From NCBI GenBank assembly GCA_018257865.1, contig JAEUBA010000013.1, positions 124,001-188,000 on the forward strand: a stretch of 64,000 nt of DNA, given 5' to 3'. Positions 1 to 10,290 of the stretch are shown piece by piece; the stretch's first letter is position 1; each line of letters starts with the position of its first letter. The notes beneath the pieces are model-generated. The model did not search any database, was not told the DNA's origin, and worked only from the letters and a program-made list of their open reading frames with translations. This DNA is from Stereocaulon alpinum (Eukaryota; Ascomycota; Lecanoromycetes; Lecanorales; Stereocaulaceae). Made by a program: the position numbers and the translations under genes.

Positions 1-3000
1 GTACATGTTAACATTATGGTGCTTAGCAGGCAGGTGCGAGACATCGAGGATGGCTTACGAAATACAATAACGATCAGTATCTGTATCCAGAACAAAGCTG
101 TAAGCGATGCACTCGAATTATCCTTTCCCTTACAATAGCCGAATCTGAGTCACGAGATGCAGTCAAGGGTTTTACAGCTACCAGAACATGTCTCTCGACT
201 GAAGTATGGTTTTGGAAACGTAGTACTGACTCCGCAATGATGCAGGTTGATTCTGACATTAGGCTTCATGTCCGGCGCCTTCTTGCCGATGACTCGAGAT
301 TACGGAAGTGGCCACCTAAAGTGAAAGAGGAAATTGAGAGTTCTTTGGTTCGCGGTGCACGTGGAATGTAAGTACCGCTGTGATCTTCTTGCTTAGGTAC
401 ATATTTGCAATGCTGCTCATCAAAGACTCCTTTCCCAACTTACTGTAGCAATCTTCGCTTTGAATTCTGCAACCGTTGCTTTCCGTACGTGAGGCGACGG
501 CTCCGTATCAACGATGTTGGTCTTAGATAGCTTCCCAAAGTGAAAGCAATAATTACTCTTGATATCTACCTGGTCTGACTGATCGGGCTAGGTTTCGCTG
601 GGCAGTATGCCAGATTGAGGTCCTGCGCAAATGCCTCAGTGTGTCCGTACTCAAACGGGCCCTAAAATCATTGCCAGAGACCCTGGACGAAACATATGAT
701 CGTGTGCTCATGGCCATACCAAGCGAATACCATAGGGAAGCCTACATTGCTTTACAATTCCTTTCAGTCGCAGGCAATTGCGTATCAGTTGCAGATGTTG
801 CAGAAGCAGTGGCTGTTGATCGGACGTCATATACTTTCGATCCGGAAGATCGGCTTGCGGATCCATTCGACATAGTTGAAGTCCTTTCGACCCTTGTCAG
901 CTATTCGTCGTCACAGATTGCCCTGAGTCACGGGGAGCCGCTTCATGGTCATTTCCCGGGAGCCGAACGTGCGACTGAGATACGACTTGCACATTATTCG
1001 GTCAAAGAATATCTACAGTCGGGTCGCATCCGGAAAAAGGACACGTCCAAGTTCTACGTATCCTCTTATGAAGCAGAGAAATGCGTCGCTGAGACCTGCC
1101 TGACGTACTTGCTGTGGCTCAATCAGCCGGACTCCGTGTCGGCAGAGCTACTTTTTAATTTTCCATTCGGTCTTTACGCAGCGCAATATTGGTAGTAAGT
1201 TCTATTCTCCAAGTCAAAATATGTTCTTTCGTGCCCTATTCCAAGTCGCGAGAGGTTTCCGACTCACTCGCTACCCTTCCGACTCGAGAAGGTCTTACAG
1301 GGAGATTGCTAACTCCGACATCACGAAGTCATCACGCTTATCTTGCTTACAACTATCCTGATCACGAGTGTGATCGTGAAAGCAACCTATCTAGGCTGAC
1401 TGTTGAGCTATTCCGCCCCGCAAAGAGCTCAAGCTACATCAACTGGCTCAGACTCTGTGATCCATACAGGGTTCGAGAAGGGCCCAACTTGAGTAGACAG
1501 CTCAACAACATGGCACCACCCATTAATTATGCTTGCTATTTGGGTTTACTAGAAATAGTGCGTGTCCTCCGAGACACCGGTACTGACATCCATGCAAGCG
1601 CTCCTGGTATACGAGAATCAGCTGGTCAGACGCCCTTGAGTAATGCAATAGTAGGACGTCATGAAATTGTGGTAAAGTTTCTACTTGCGTCAGGTGCAGA
1701 AGTCAACCCTGCGAGTGCTTGGGGGAGAACCGCATTGTAAGCAATCTTTCTGTGGTCGCCGTTCGCCTTCATACTCCATGTTGAGGGACCGGTAGATTGC
1801 TCTGGTTATTGGAACACGCATTTTGACTGTATTTTCGCAAGAAAAGACCCATGCTGACTCCAGAATGGCGTAGGCACCAGGCCTCACTATATGGGGACGT
1901 GAGCATTGTCAGGCTTTTATTGGCTCATGGCGCCCATCTGGAGGTCAAAACCGGACCGCCTGTTCCTATTTCAGCAATTGAGCCACCAGAGAATGACCCG
2001 CGCGACTACATCGACAAAGGTAATAGCCTTGCTCGATCGGCGCCCGGACGGAATGAAACGGCTAAAGTGCTCATACAATACCTGACCCAGAAGAGAATGC
2101 ATCTAGAATCACGATTAGTGACAGTTAAACCTTTCAGTGAAACCTACGAGTGCTCCCATAGCTCAGTACTGAAGATATTACTATACGGCGGCGTCCACGC
2201 CGAATTGAACAGTGCAACGGGTTGGACACCGCTCCACGAAGCGGCCTGGGGTGGACATGGAGCCATCATCCGGATCCTTTGTTCTAAAGGTGCTGACGTC
2301 GAAGCTAAGACAAGATTTGGCTGGAACCCCTTGCAAATGGCGGCTTACAATGGTCATGAAAGAGCGGTGCAAGCCCTTCTCGATGGTGGTGTAAATGTCA
2401 ATACTCGCAATTCCTACGGCTGGACAGCCCTCCATCTAGCGAGTAATTGTGGCTACCCTTACGTAGTACGCCTCCTGCTAGAAAATGGAGCAGAGATCGA
2501 AGCAGAGACAGAATATGGATGGACACCTCTGTTTGGAGCGCTTGAAAGTTGGTGGATCATGAAGACGTTGCTCGAACGAGGCGCCAATCCAAATGCAGAT
2601 AACAGTTACGGCGGAACCATCCTCCATAGAGCGGCGAGAGCTGGGCAGATAACAACCGTGAGACTCCTTCTAGAGATGGGTGCCGATCACAATTTGAAGA
2701 CCCTTTACGGGACAACAGCCTTAGAAGAAGCGACGTTGAAAGGCCACCATGCGATAGCTCGACTGTTACAATCAGTAGTAGAACCAGTGGGTGTCCAGAC
2801 CCTCACCGAAAACAAAAAGAGAACTTCCGATTCACGCTGCTCGAGCCCTGACCAGGATTTAGAGGTAACTGATGGGGTTGACTGCCAGAATCCGCAGGCT
2901 TGTGAAGAATTGAAGTTGACCTTTCGGACCGTCGTGTTTCCCAGGGGAAAATTGGACGATGATAAGGGTGATGGGACAACATCCACTCTTCATCCAAGTT

Positions 3001-3554
3001 GTGAACAGCAGGTTTCAGTACTATTTGTTTGCCTTGGCAACTTCTGCCGCTCCCCTATTGCTGAGGCAGTGTTTCGATCTCTGACGAAGATGGACCAACG
3101 GATTTCTCGGATAGGCTCGGCGGGGGTTGGCGCAGAGGTAGGGAGTAATCCGGACCCGCGGACAATGAGCATACTCGAGAAGAAAGGCATCATAGACTAC
3201 CACCATGAAGCACGCAACATTCAAGCAGCTGATTTTACGTCCTTCGACTATATACTGGCCATGGATGATTATATCTTGGATGACCTGCAAGGAATAAGTC
3301 ATGAATATGGCATTAATGTCGCAGCCAAAGCGAAGGTGATGCTGTTTGGTGATTTTGGAATGTATCAAGGAGAGCAAGTCCGTGATATCTACTGGGGCCC
3401 AACGAAGGGCTTTGAGGCCGTTTACGAACAGATTGTCAGGCTCTCAAAGGGATTCATTGCAAAGATCCTTGATGGCAATGGTAGTAGACCTAGATTTTTG
3501 GGGACTGTCAAAGCTGAAGAACATATCCAAGAGCGAATGGGCAACAAGACTTGA
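1..3554 (+). CDS. NACHT-ankyrin repeat protein fused to a C-terminal low-molecular-weight tyrosine phosphatase (5' end missing or decayed)
   Basis: Model: exons <1..367, 592..1194, 1329..1736 and 1874..3554. Every junction keeps phase and restores typical text (GMFRWAVCQ across the first, AAQYWYHHAYLAYN across the second, TALHQASLYGD across the third). Exon 2 encodes the end of a fungal NACHT region (LPETLDETYDRVL, then AHYSVKEYLQSGRI). Exons 3 and 4 encode about ten ankyrin-like repeats (GWTPLHEAAWGGH, GWTALHLASNCGY). After a polar linker of about 75 residues, the same frame runs into a full LMW-PTP domain from about 3004: P-loop VCLGNFCRSPIAEA with the CX5R-S signature, and a late RDIYWG block carrying the general-acid Asp. 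NACHT-ankyrin proteins are NLR-like sensors in fungi; LMW-PTPs dephosphorylate phosphotyrosine. I see no Walker A motif in the window. Upstream of about 245 the frame does not match the family and holds a stop at 24-26, so the 5' part is off-window, spliced differently or lost. Confidence 0.8.
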
Positions 3555-3687
3555 TGATCCGTGACCGTTCATTCGTCAATCTCAACAGGAAAGGAGTCTG
3601 AAGCTGATCCAACCCGGGAGTTGAGTAGAGTACTGAGCGCTCTTCAGGGCAGTTTGGGACTAGAATGTTCGCCAAATTGACGTACCG

Positions 3688-4663
3688 ATGACTCTATACA
3701 ACGTGCTCGTGGCCATCATCTCCAGATGCCAATGTGTTAATCCGAACTGGCTTGCAAATGAACAAGCCCTTATCAACGCCAAGGGACTCCAATGTAAGGG
3801 TCGAAATCATATGCAGTTGAACAAGCCCCAACCCTTCCATATATGGTTCGCCATGAAATCCTACGACCGTATGATACCTCGCATCATCTTGTCACGGAAA
3901 GCACTTACCATGAGACGCCATTGAGCCAATGAGATCCAGCATATTTGACATTGTCTCGAAGTTGCCCAAAATACTTCCACACCGTCACCACTGATATCGA
4001 CTTGTCGCAACACAGGATTACAGTAACGAAATGCACTGGAGATGACAGAGCTACTACCCTTTCAAAACACAACATAGCAGTACCAGAATCCCTTGAATAT
4101 GACGAACATATTTTTCTCGCGCAACCGCGAATGGAACAATGGAGAATGGATGCGATAAGGCACCCATACAATTCCCTGAATCTGTATGCCAAGTACCATC
4201 CCGAAGGAGAGCCACTCCAGGAGCTGCTTGCATATTCCATATATGATTCCGAGCCCTCGAGCTACTCTCGAGGTATCAATTCAAGTGCAGCATTCCAGAG
4301 CACGTTCTGGGGAGTGGGCAACACATCGCAGAAGATCATAAAAGATCTCGCTCAGCCAGAACAGATCTAGACGGTCGTCGTTACAAGCTTGCTAATTTCA
4401 AGCCCTATTGTTCGTACCTGGTCACTGAATATGCTGCCGAGTGTGCTACTGATCTTGCTGATAAATCATCGTCATCCTCGTTCACATTGAAAGAATGCGA
4501 AGCAGATATCGAGACACCCGTAATGCCTCAATCTCCCACTGATGTTACCACTGACACTGCTAGTAATAAATTCAAGTCACAAGCTTCGGCGAAAATGGAA
4601 AACTCAAGTTCAAAGGTATATGGCCCGTACGCAATAGTAGGGAGCATGAGAAATGTAGTTTGA
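3688..4663 (+). CDS. Hypothetical protein, tentative three-exon model
   Basis: I do not recognise this protein. A phase-consistent model is 3688..3868, 3940..4272 and 4365..4663, giving about 270 residues. The second exon alone has no ATG, so it needs the first exon. The product has no clear membrane segment or signal peptide. It has several Cys residues and Tyr-rich stretches in the middle, then a Ser/Thr-rich tail (LADKSSSSSFTLKECEADI). The start lies only 134 bp after the phosphatase fusion gene. Support is limited to open frames and matching splice phases, and no conserved motif was seen, so it may be non-coding or a decayed gene. Confidence 0.28.
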
Positions 4664-4770
4664 CGACGTGAGAGGGCTCAGTGGCTGGATCAATGCGTTT
4701 ACTATGTCCATTTATGCGAACCCACTGTTTTGGATTAGCTTTACGAAAGTGTACTTAGCATTCGAACCTC

Positions 4771-4794
4771 TGGCTTGGCTTGGCTTGGCTTGGC
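4771..4794. repeat. Short tandem repeat (TGGCT)n
   Basis: Four full copies of TGGCT followed by TGGC, in non-coding sequence. Confidence 0.85.
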
Positions 4795-5161
4795 ACAACC
4801 TATGGGAGGAGGAAATGGAGCCAGCTGCTGAATATCCTTACCATTCTCACGCAAAGCCGAGTATCTCCTGGAAGTTGTGAGTATCAATTTCCGGATCAAA
4901 TTCTGTTGTGCGCTGCCCTTGATCCCAGAAGAATTGCACTTATCGGGGCTTACACATAAAATTCCGTGTATCCACTTTCATATGCTGACCATTTCCACAA
5001 CGATACTAGTCTCGTTCCATTCAAGAATTTTCCATGTTCCTCTTTATGATGGTGATCTCTCCACTCAAATTCTCTCAATATTCCTCCGGAAGACTTCTTC
5101 ACTTAATGCCACCACACTATGAAAAAGACATTCAACATTCAGTAATAACGAGCCACACAAG

Positions 5162-5503
5162 ATGTCATCCTTCGAAGGCTACCCCAACTTCATTACCTTC
5201 GCCCAATCGCTATCAGAGCAAACCAGACAATCAAAGGAAAAACCAACAATTTGTTTCGTTTACCGCTCGTTGGATCTGTGTGTCAAAAGCGAACATCAAG
5301 ATCAAGTACTCCAGCAAGTACGCACGCTCTCCATACACGATAAGGAGCCTCCAAGCGTCTTCAAACGATCGAACACACAGTCTGGCACTCAAACAGTCGC
5401 CGATGGACAAGTTGGGTCTAACGGAATCGCGCAATCGGAGATTTACACCGAGTCCCAGAACGAGTGTGTTGGATTCGAATGGATGAGAACAATCATCACA
5501 TAA
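5162..5503 (+). CDS. Short hypothetical ORF
   Basis: An uninterrupted 113-codon frame from an ATG. It begins MSSFEGYPNFITFAQSL and is mostly polar, with no signal peptide, membrane segment or known motif. An overlapping 150-codon frame in another phase covers the same bases, which lowers confidence that either is real. It could be the first exon of something larger, or chance. Confidence 0.2.
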   Translation: MSSFEGYPNFITFAQSLSEQTRQSKEKPTICFVYRSLDLCVKSEHQDQVLQQVRTLSIHDKEPPSVFKRSNTQSGTQTVADGQVGSNGIAQSEIYTESQNECVGFEWMRTIIT

Positions 5504-6084
5504 ATTCAGGCCTATGTTCTTTTAATGCACATCCAAGTCGTGTGTCTAGATCTACTAAGTCCATCGAACACTCTTTTCAACACGTCCCTACACGTTGGTA
5601 GACTTACAGCCACCGTTCTCGCAAACATAACACCAAAATTATTCCCAGATTAGAGGGATGGCTCCTATGATTTCGTCACATGGGCTCCAAGCCAAGGTAT
5701 ATATATAAGAGCCTGTCAAAACACAAGGAGCTCGTAGTGAAGGCAGCTGTTATGGACAAGAAATTCAAAAATTGGACACTGATGGCCATATAAGGCATCG
5801 ACTAAGAACGAGGTAACGAAACACCTGTGATCAATACCCAGCAAACATGACACACAAGCAAACCCCAGTGTCTAGTACACATACCTTCGAACACTTCCAA
5901 AACACAGCAGTAGCACCCCCACTCCGACCCATCACCCTCATAAAGCATCAAACACCTCCCTCTCCCACCACTCTCCCTCTTCATCCTCCACACACCAACC
6001 CCCAACCCCCAACCCACCATCCCTCTCCCCAACCAACCAATCAATACACCCACCAAACCCTCACCATCACCCCCAACCCCCAAA
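5504..6084 (+). promoter_or_regulatory. Upstream region with a TATA-like run and a C/A-rich leader
   Basis: A TATATATAAG run lies at about 5699-5709. From about 5930 to 6080 the plus strand is almost purely C, A and T with repeated CCCCAAC blocks, ending just before the ATG at 6085. Such pyrimidine/A-rich leaders are common in 5' untranslated regions of filamentous fungi. This supports transcription of the downstream gene but does not fix the start site. Confidence 0.4.
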
Positions 6085-6729
6085 ATGCCAGCAGACTGGC
6101 GCGACGCCTCCCCAAACTACATAACCTACGCTTCAAGCCCCCACAAAAAAGAAGCCCCACACGCCTACCTCTCTCTCGACGCCGTTGTAAATCTCAATTA
6201 TGAAGTAGGCGAATTCGGACGATCGATAACTGAGACGCCTCCACGGAGTAGGTTTGATAGGAACAGGAGGGTGAGGAGGGTGGCGGAGGTGGAGAGTAAT
6301 AGTAGTTCGAGTTCGGGTTTAGGTGAGGATTCGGGGGAGGAAAATGGTGGAGAGAAGTTCGAAAACCCGAATGCGAGTACGAATGAGCTTTCGGAATACC
6401 TAGCCAGTGACTCGCTCGGAAATGATGGCGACGATGATGAACGTGATGGGGGAGAGACGGGTGCGGATGATGAGATGGCTTCTATGTATGAGGGATCGAT
6501 CAACGAGACTGTCATCGAGGCTATGGACGAGGCTGTTAATGATTCGGACTTTGCGGATGGAGATTCCTCGATCAAGGTTGGAGGAGAGGACGAGAAGCGC
6601 AAGGAAAGGGGACTTCGCGCAGGTGAGGACGCCATCCAGCAGGCGCCGGGAAATTGGTCTCTCAAGGATTTGTTGGTTGAGGTTGAGGATGAGAGTGGCG
6701 AGAGAGTGAATAGGTTTGAGAGAAATTGA
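6085..6729 (+). CDS. Hypothetical acidic, low-complexity protein
   Basis: A single exon of 214 codons starting MPADWRDASPNYITYASSP. I recognise no family. Residues 1-50 are neutral and may be the ordered part. From about residue 55 the chain is rich in Glu, Asp, Ser and Gly (EVESNSSSSSG, then GNDGDDDERDGGETGADDE) and is probably disordered. A second less acidic block, QQAPGNWSLKDLLVEVEDE, lies near the C-terminus. There is no signal peptide or membrane segment. The C/A-rich leader just upstream supports a real transcript. A long frame on the opposite strand is probably its shadow. A nuclear or chromatin-associated role is possible, but only from composition. Confidence 0.6.
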   Translation: MPADWRDASPNYITYASSPHKKEAPHAYLSLDAVVNLNYEVGEFGRSITETPPRSRFDRNRRVRRVAEVESNSSSSSGLGEDSGEENGGEKFENPNASTNELSEYLASDSLGNDGDDDERDGGETGADDEMASMYEGSINETVIEAMDEAVNDSDFADGDSSIKVGGEDEKRKERGLRAGEDAIQQAPGNWSLKDLLVEVEDESGERVNRFERN

Positions 6730-7207
6730 GACTGTAGTGGATTCAAACGATCGGAAGACGTTGAAATTACGTGGTATTCATCGAAATTGCAGTCCTCTAG
6801 CTGATAATCGTCAATTTGCGGGCAAATCAACATGTAATGCGGTTGTTGAACGTGCGAAAACCTGCTTCAGGTCATAATTCGCTTGAGTTGACTGTAGTGT
6901 GTGCATTATGAGATACGAAACGTGAAATTCTCAACTCAGACATAATGACATGATGAAACCACTTACCTTTCTTTTCTCCTGACTAGACACGCCCCCTGAA
7001 CCCACACATTCAACACAAGTCTCCTTCAACATCTGTCCTCCCACACCGACACCCGCACAATCCCGTGAAAACAAAACACCAGCCGACCCATCAGCATCAC
7101 CCATAATAGGCCTCGCTTTACATCCTTCATGTTCCCTACCTTCATTCCCACTTGCGTATCATAGAGATGTCTCTATCCATACATTTCTTGTCAGCGCCGT
7201 CAACGTC
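6730..7207. other. Intergenic, nothing recognised
   Basis: A convergent gap between the acidic protein gene and the DUF6594 gene. No ORF or repeat stands out. Confidence 0.5.
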
Positions 7208-8207
7208 TTATCCGTGTGGTGGGCTTGTTTGACCCAGGAAGACAACTAGCACCGCCGCATAGGCGGCCGTTGCTCCGACCAGTTCATTGGTCGTGCTTGT
7301 GATTCCAACAGACGCAATGACAGCAAACGCTAGCACGAACAAGCATGTTGCCAGCAGGCGATAGCCTGTCGGATTGATATAGCTGAGTGCTATCACGGGG
7401 ACCAGAAGAAGGACTCCAGTGAATACGGCCATGATGAAGCGCGCAACGTCGTCGGTGATGGCGCCAACGGGTATTGGACGGAGCCAATGTCGCACCCCAG
7501 AGGTCGACGGGCCGGTTCTAACATTGTCTTCGGAGTTTGCAGGAGTCGGGTCAGGCGCGATCCCATTGGAAGCGGGAGGATTTCTAGCCTCGATGTCTCT
7601 GGGGTGGTTGGCGAGGGTGTCGTCTGTATTGACATGGAACAGACGAAAACTTTTCAGAAGCACGCGAATGGCGTCTGGCTCGACGCCAAGCGCCTGAGGA
7701 GTCAGATCGACCATGCCGAGGGCATCGGCGGCAAAGCGGTAATGGTCTCGGTGGGTGTCTCTGGTGAGTGGCAGAAGACGCTGCAGAGACACAATTGCTT
7801 TTCTTCGCTGAGACATTGGAGGACGTTTCAACTGCGAGGTCTGTTTAAAGAGCTGCATAGCTTCGTCTAGTATGCAAACACTTCAACACTGGCTGATCTC
7901 GTGGATGTATTGATTAAGGCTTACAATAATCCTTGATCAACGCTCGAAGGCTTGTTCGCTGTTCGATCAACATTGCCCCGTCTTTGTAATCGACAGCGTG
8001 TTGCAACCGTACAAGCTCGTCTTGGTACAAATAGAGATTGAGCAAAGCCAGAGACTCAAATCTCTTGAACTTGTACCATAAGTCTGGATACCTTCCTCGA
8101 GAAGCTTGCCAAAACTCCTCTGCCCCCTCGACTGGGAGGCTGACTTGCTCCGTCGTCGGCGCCTGCTGGACTGACGGCCCAGAGTCGCTTGATTGATTCG
8201 CGGCCAT
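7208..8207 (-). CDS. DUF6594 family membrane protein
   Basis: Two exons, 8207..7925 and 7866..7208, with a 58-nt intron (GTAAGC...CTAG). Splicing restores a continuous ALIKDYYEAMQLFKQ and gives 313 residues. The N-terminal third carries the family's signature region (RYPDLWYKFKRFESLALLNLYLYQDELVRL in the gene, residues about 40-70), followed by a helical, probably coiled-coil part. The C-terminus has three hydrophobic segments, at about residues 225-250, 255-277 and 281-301. This soluble helix plus three-helix membrane tail is the usual layout of DUF6594 proteins, which are abundant in filamentous ascomycetes and have no established function. The middle section is less typical than the two ends. 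The ATG at 8207 is the first in frame. Confidence 0.82.
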
Positions 8208-9195
8208 ATCGGCAGAAGGCTGTTTTGTTTACGATGGTCATTAGATACTCTCATTGAGGAGGGTTGCTTCAGACCCTGTCCTGACGCTTCCCATGGCTGC
8301 CAAGGACTGAAGATTGAGGCGTTCGGTCTCGACCGCTCGCTGCATGATGCTTGGTGGGCCATTGGTCCTTTCTTCTCTCGCCCATAAGTATAGGTTCAGC
8401 TTGAAGCCACGTGCTCAGCTGTTATCTGCATGTGACCAAAGCGTGCTGCGCACTTCGCTTGTGTGATAGTGGCTAACGATGAGAGGAGCCAAAAGCGAAG
8501 GAAGCACATCCTCAGCTTTACATCAAGTCTTGATTGCACTGGGTATACAGGTTCCAGTCTCGTACTATGCTCCCTGCGCTCTTTCCACTTATAGATGAAG
8601 ACCTCCCTCAGGATGCCGCGACCGAAGTTGGTTTCATCCGAGCTTACAGACTTCGGAGCGAGCCGATGTCTGAAGAGTCACGACATCAAAGCTAGGGTCT
8701 CGCGTACATTTAGGATCACACCACTCTCAGGAATACAAGCTACTTTATAATCATAATCGATCGTAACTTTCCCTTGGTGGCGGTGGTCTTTGGGTGCAGA
8801 CCCCTCACAATAATCCCAAGTGCAAAGACATCTCGGGCTTGCAAACCGGGTCTCGTAGCCACGCTAGTACCTATCAGCACTAGCGTAAGGGTCGCTAGGG
8901 AAAGGGTTATACTTCCCCAGCTCTTCAAGAACAGAAAGAAAGTTCATGGTACCCCAGAACCGTCCCGGAACCCAGGCCCAACGTCGCCCTAGGAAACCGT
9001 TTTATGCGGTACTAACGCGCTGTAATGGCACACTTGGGTGCCTCGTTTAGGGGGTACCCCGCCCGGAAAGTCGTGGGACTTTTTTTATTCTTGACGAGCC
9101 CGGAAGTGCCTTAGAACGCGGCCCCAAAGCCGCCTAGAACAAACCCCCCCCCTTCAATCAGGTAGTGATCAGGCGTCTAGGAGCTCGCTTAGAGG

Positions 9196-9208
9196 CCCCC
9201 CCCCCCCC
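9196..9208. repeat. Poly-C homopolymer tract
   Basis: Thirteen consecutive C on the plus strand. A second run of nine lies about 45 bp upstream. Confidence 0.85.
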
Positions 9209-9402
9209 AGCAATACACTACCTATCCAGGGTCCCCACGCTTCTCGACACATGAATCCACTCCCCCAGTACCCAAACCCCCCATACCCAACCTTCCCACT
9301 TCCAGACACAACCCCACACACAAAAATTAACATCACTAATCGGATCCCTGCACATAAAACCCTCCAAACACTCCTTTAAATCTTAGATAGACAGAAAAAT
9401 AG

Positions 9403-9847
9403 CTACACCATCGTCGCCCACCCTTCTGAGTTTAGACCTTCCCTGAACACCCACGAACCACTCCACCTACCACCACCACAAACCCCCAACCTCTCCATGC
9501 ACGCTTCTCCAAACAGGTAAGACGATGCAAGAAGCTGATGATTCGACTTTAACCGCGCCACAACAAGCGCTGTCGAAAGGATTAGACAAACGATCAACCC
9601 CTCGAGGGGTAACCAGTTGGAGAAAAATTAAGGGCCGGTGAGACTTAGTAGATCAGACTCGGATAGCCCGAACGAGAGTGACATAGAAACAGGACGACAT
9701 ACTAACATATATGCCTAAAGCCGCTACGAGCGCGCCGAAGGCGAAGAATGAGGGTTTTGTACGCGGGGGAAGTGGGATCTGGATGGCATATATTGAGTTC
9801 ACGACGTGGTAGACGGACAGGCTGTGGTAAAACGTACCTAGATACAA
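9403..9847 (-). CDS. Possible small two-helix membrane protein (tentative)
   Basis: Two minus-strand frames each carry a convincing hydrophobic stretch: FFAFGALVAALGIYVSM near 9700-9750 and LIVCLILSTALVVARL near 9560-9600. A GTTAGT donor follows the first, and an acceptor (CTCGAG) precedes the second. A spliced small membrane protein of two helices is therefore possible. I recognise no family and could not fix the start or the C-terminus. It may also be accidental hydrophobicity in non-coding DNA. Confidence 0.25.
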
Positions 9848-10290
9848 TCGAGCGCGAACTCAGAAACCTCTCCCCTCACATGAGACTTTTCAACTGATGA
9901 CAGGACACCCAGATGCTAGATAAAGAAATCAAAAAATGTAAAAACGTAAGGTAATTCGTTGTATAAAACTATATTCTCTGCATCAAAGTATGTAAGGTAG
10001 GTTTGTATGTCATGTCGAACTAGTATATTCAATCAATCATGCCGCATTCATCATGGATATGTATTCATGCATCCCCAGAACCCTCAAAAGCGCCTCGCCA
10101 AAACATGCAACAGCGCTCTCAAAGAAGTTCAAAAGTAAGCACGGGCATTGGTGCAACGCCAGAATGCATCGTTTATACCTCCCAGAATTCCAAGACCCAA
10201 AGTTGCCCACCCAGGACGTTACATAGACCAGGAAGCCGAATGTCCAGGTGACATTTCACTCTAGTGATTGAAATGGGTGACCCCCATTCA

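Larger units (their letters stand above)
3555..5161. other. Sparse region with one weak spliced ORF
   Basis: Apart from the tentative model at 3688-4663 and a short TGGCT repeat at 4771-4794, I see no coding signal. ORFs of 70 to 81 codons near 4668-5122 lack family resemblance and look accidental. Confidence 0.4.
8208..10290. other. Gene-poor region with poly-C tracts and a possible small membrane-protein ORF
   Basis: About 8.7-9.25 kb is unlike its surroundings. It has GC-rich CTAG/CGTAAG-rich text and two homopolymer C runs (about 9144-9152 and 9196-9208), and looks like a degraded mobile element, although no transposase or terminal repeat was identified. The ORFs are short. Confidence 0.4.

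Noticed and set aside
1851..1873. ATG at 1851 as start of a separate ankyrin-phosphatase gene
   Set aside because: It lies in a 137-nt intron (GTAAGC...CGTAG). Splicing joins the ankyrin exons in phase (TALHQASLYGD), so this is not the gene start.
5847..6203. 118-codon frame in the C/A-rich leader
   Set aside because: Its Pro/Thr/His composition is a by-product of the C/A-rich leader, and it overlaps the better supported gene at 6085.
6198..6833. 211-codon minus-strand frame opposite the acidic protein
   Set aside because: Mirror image of the Glu/Ser-rich codons on the plus strand. No independent evidence.
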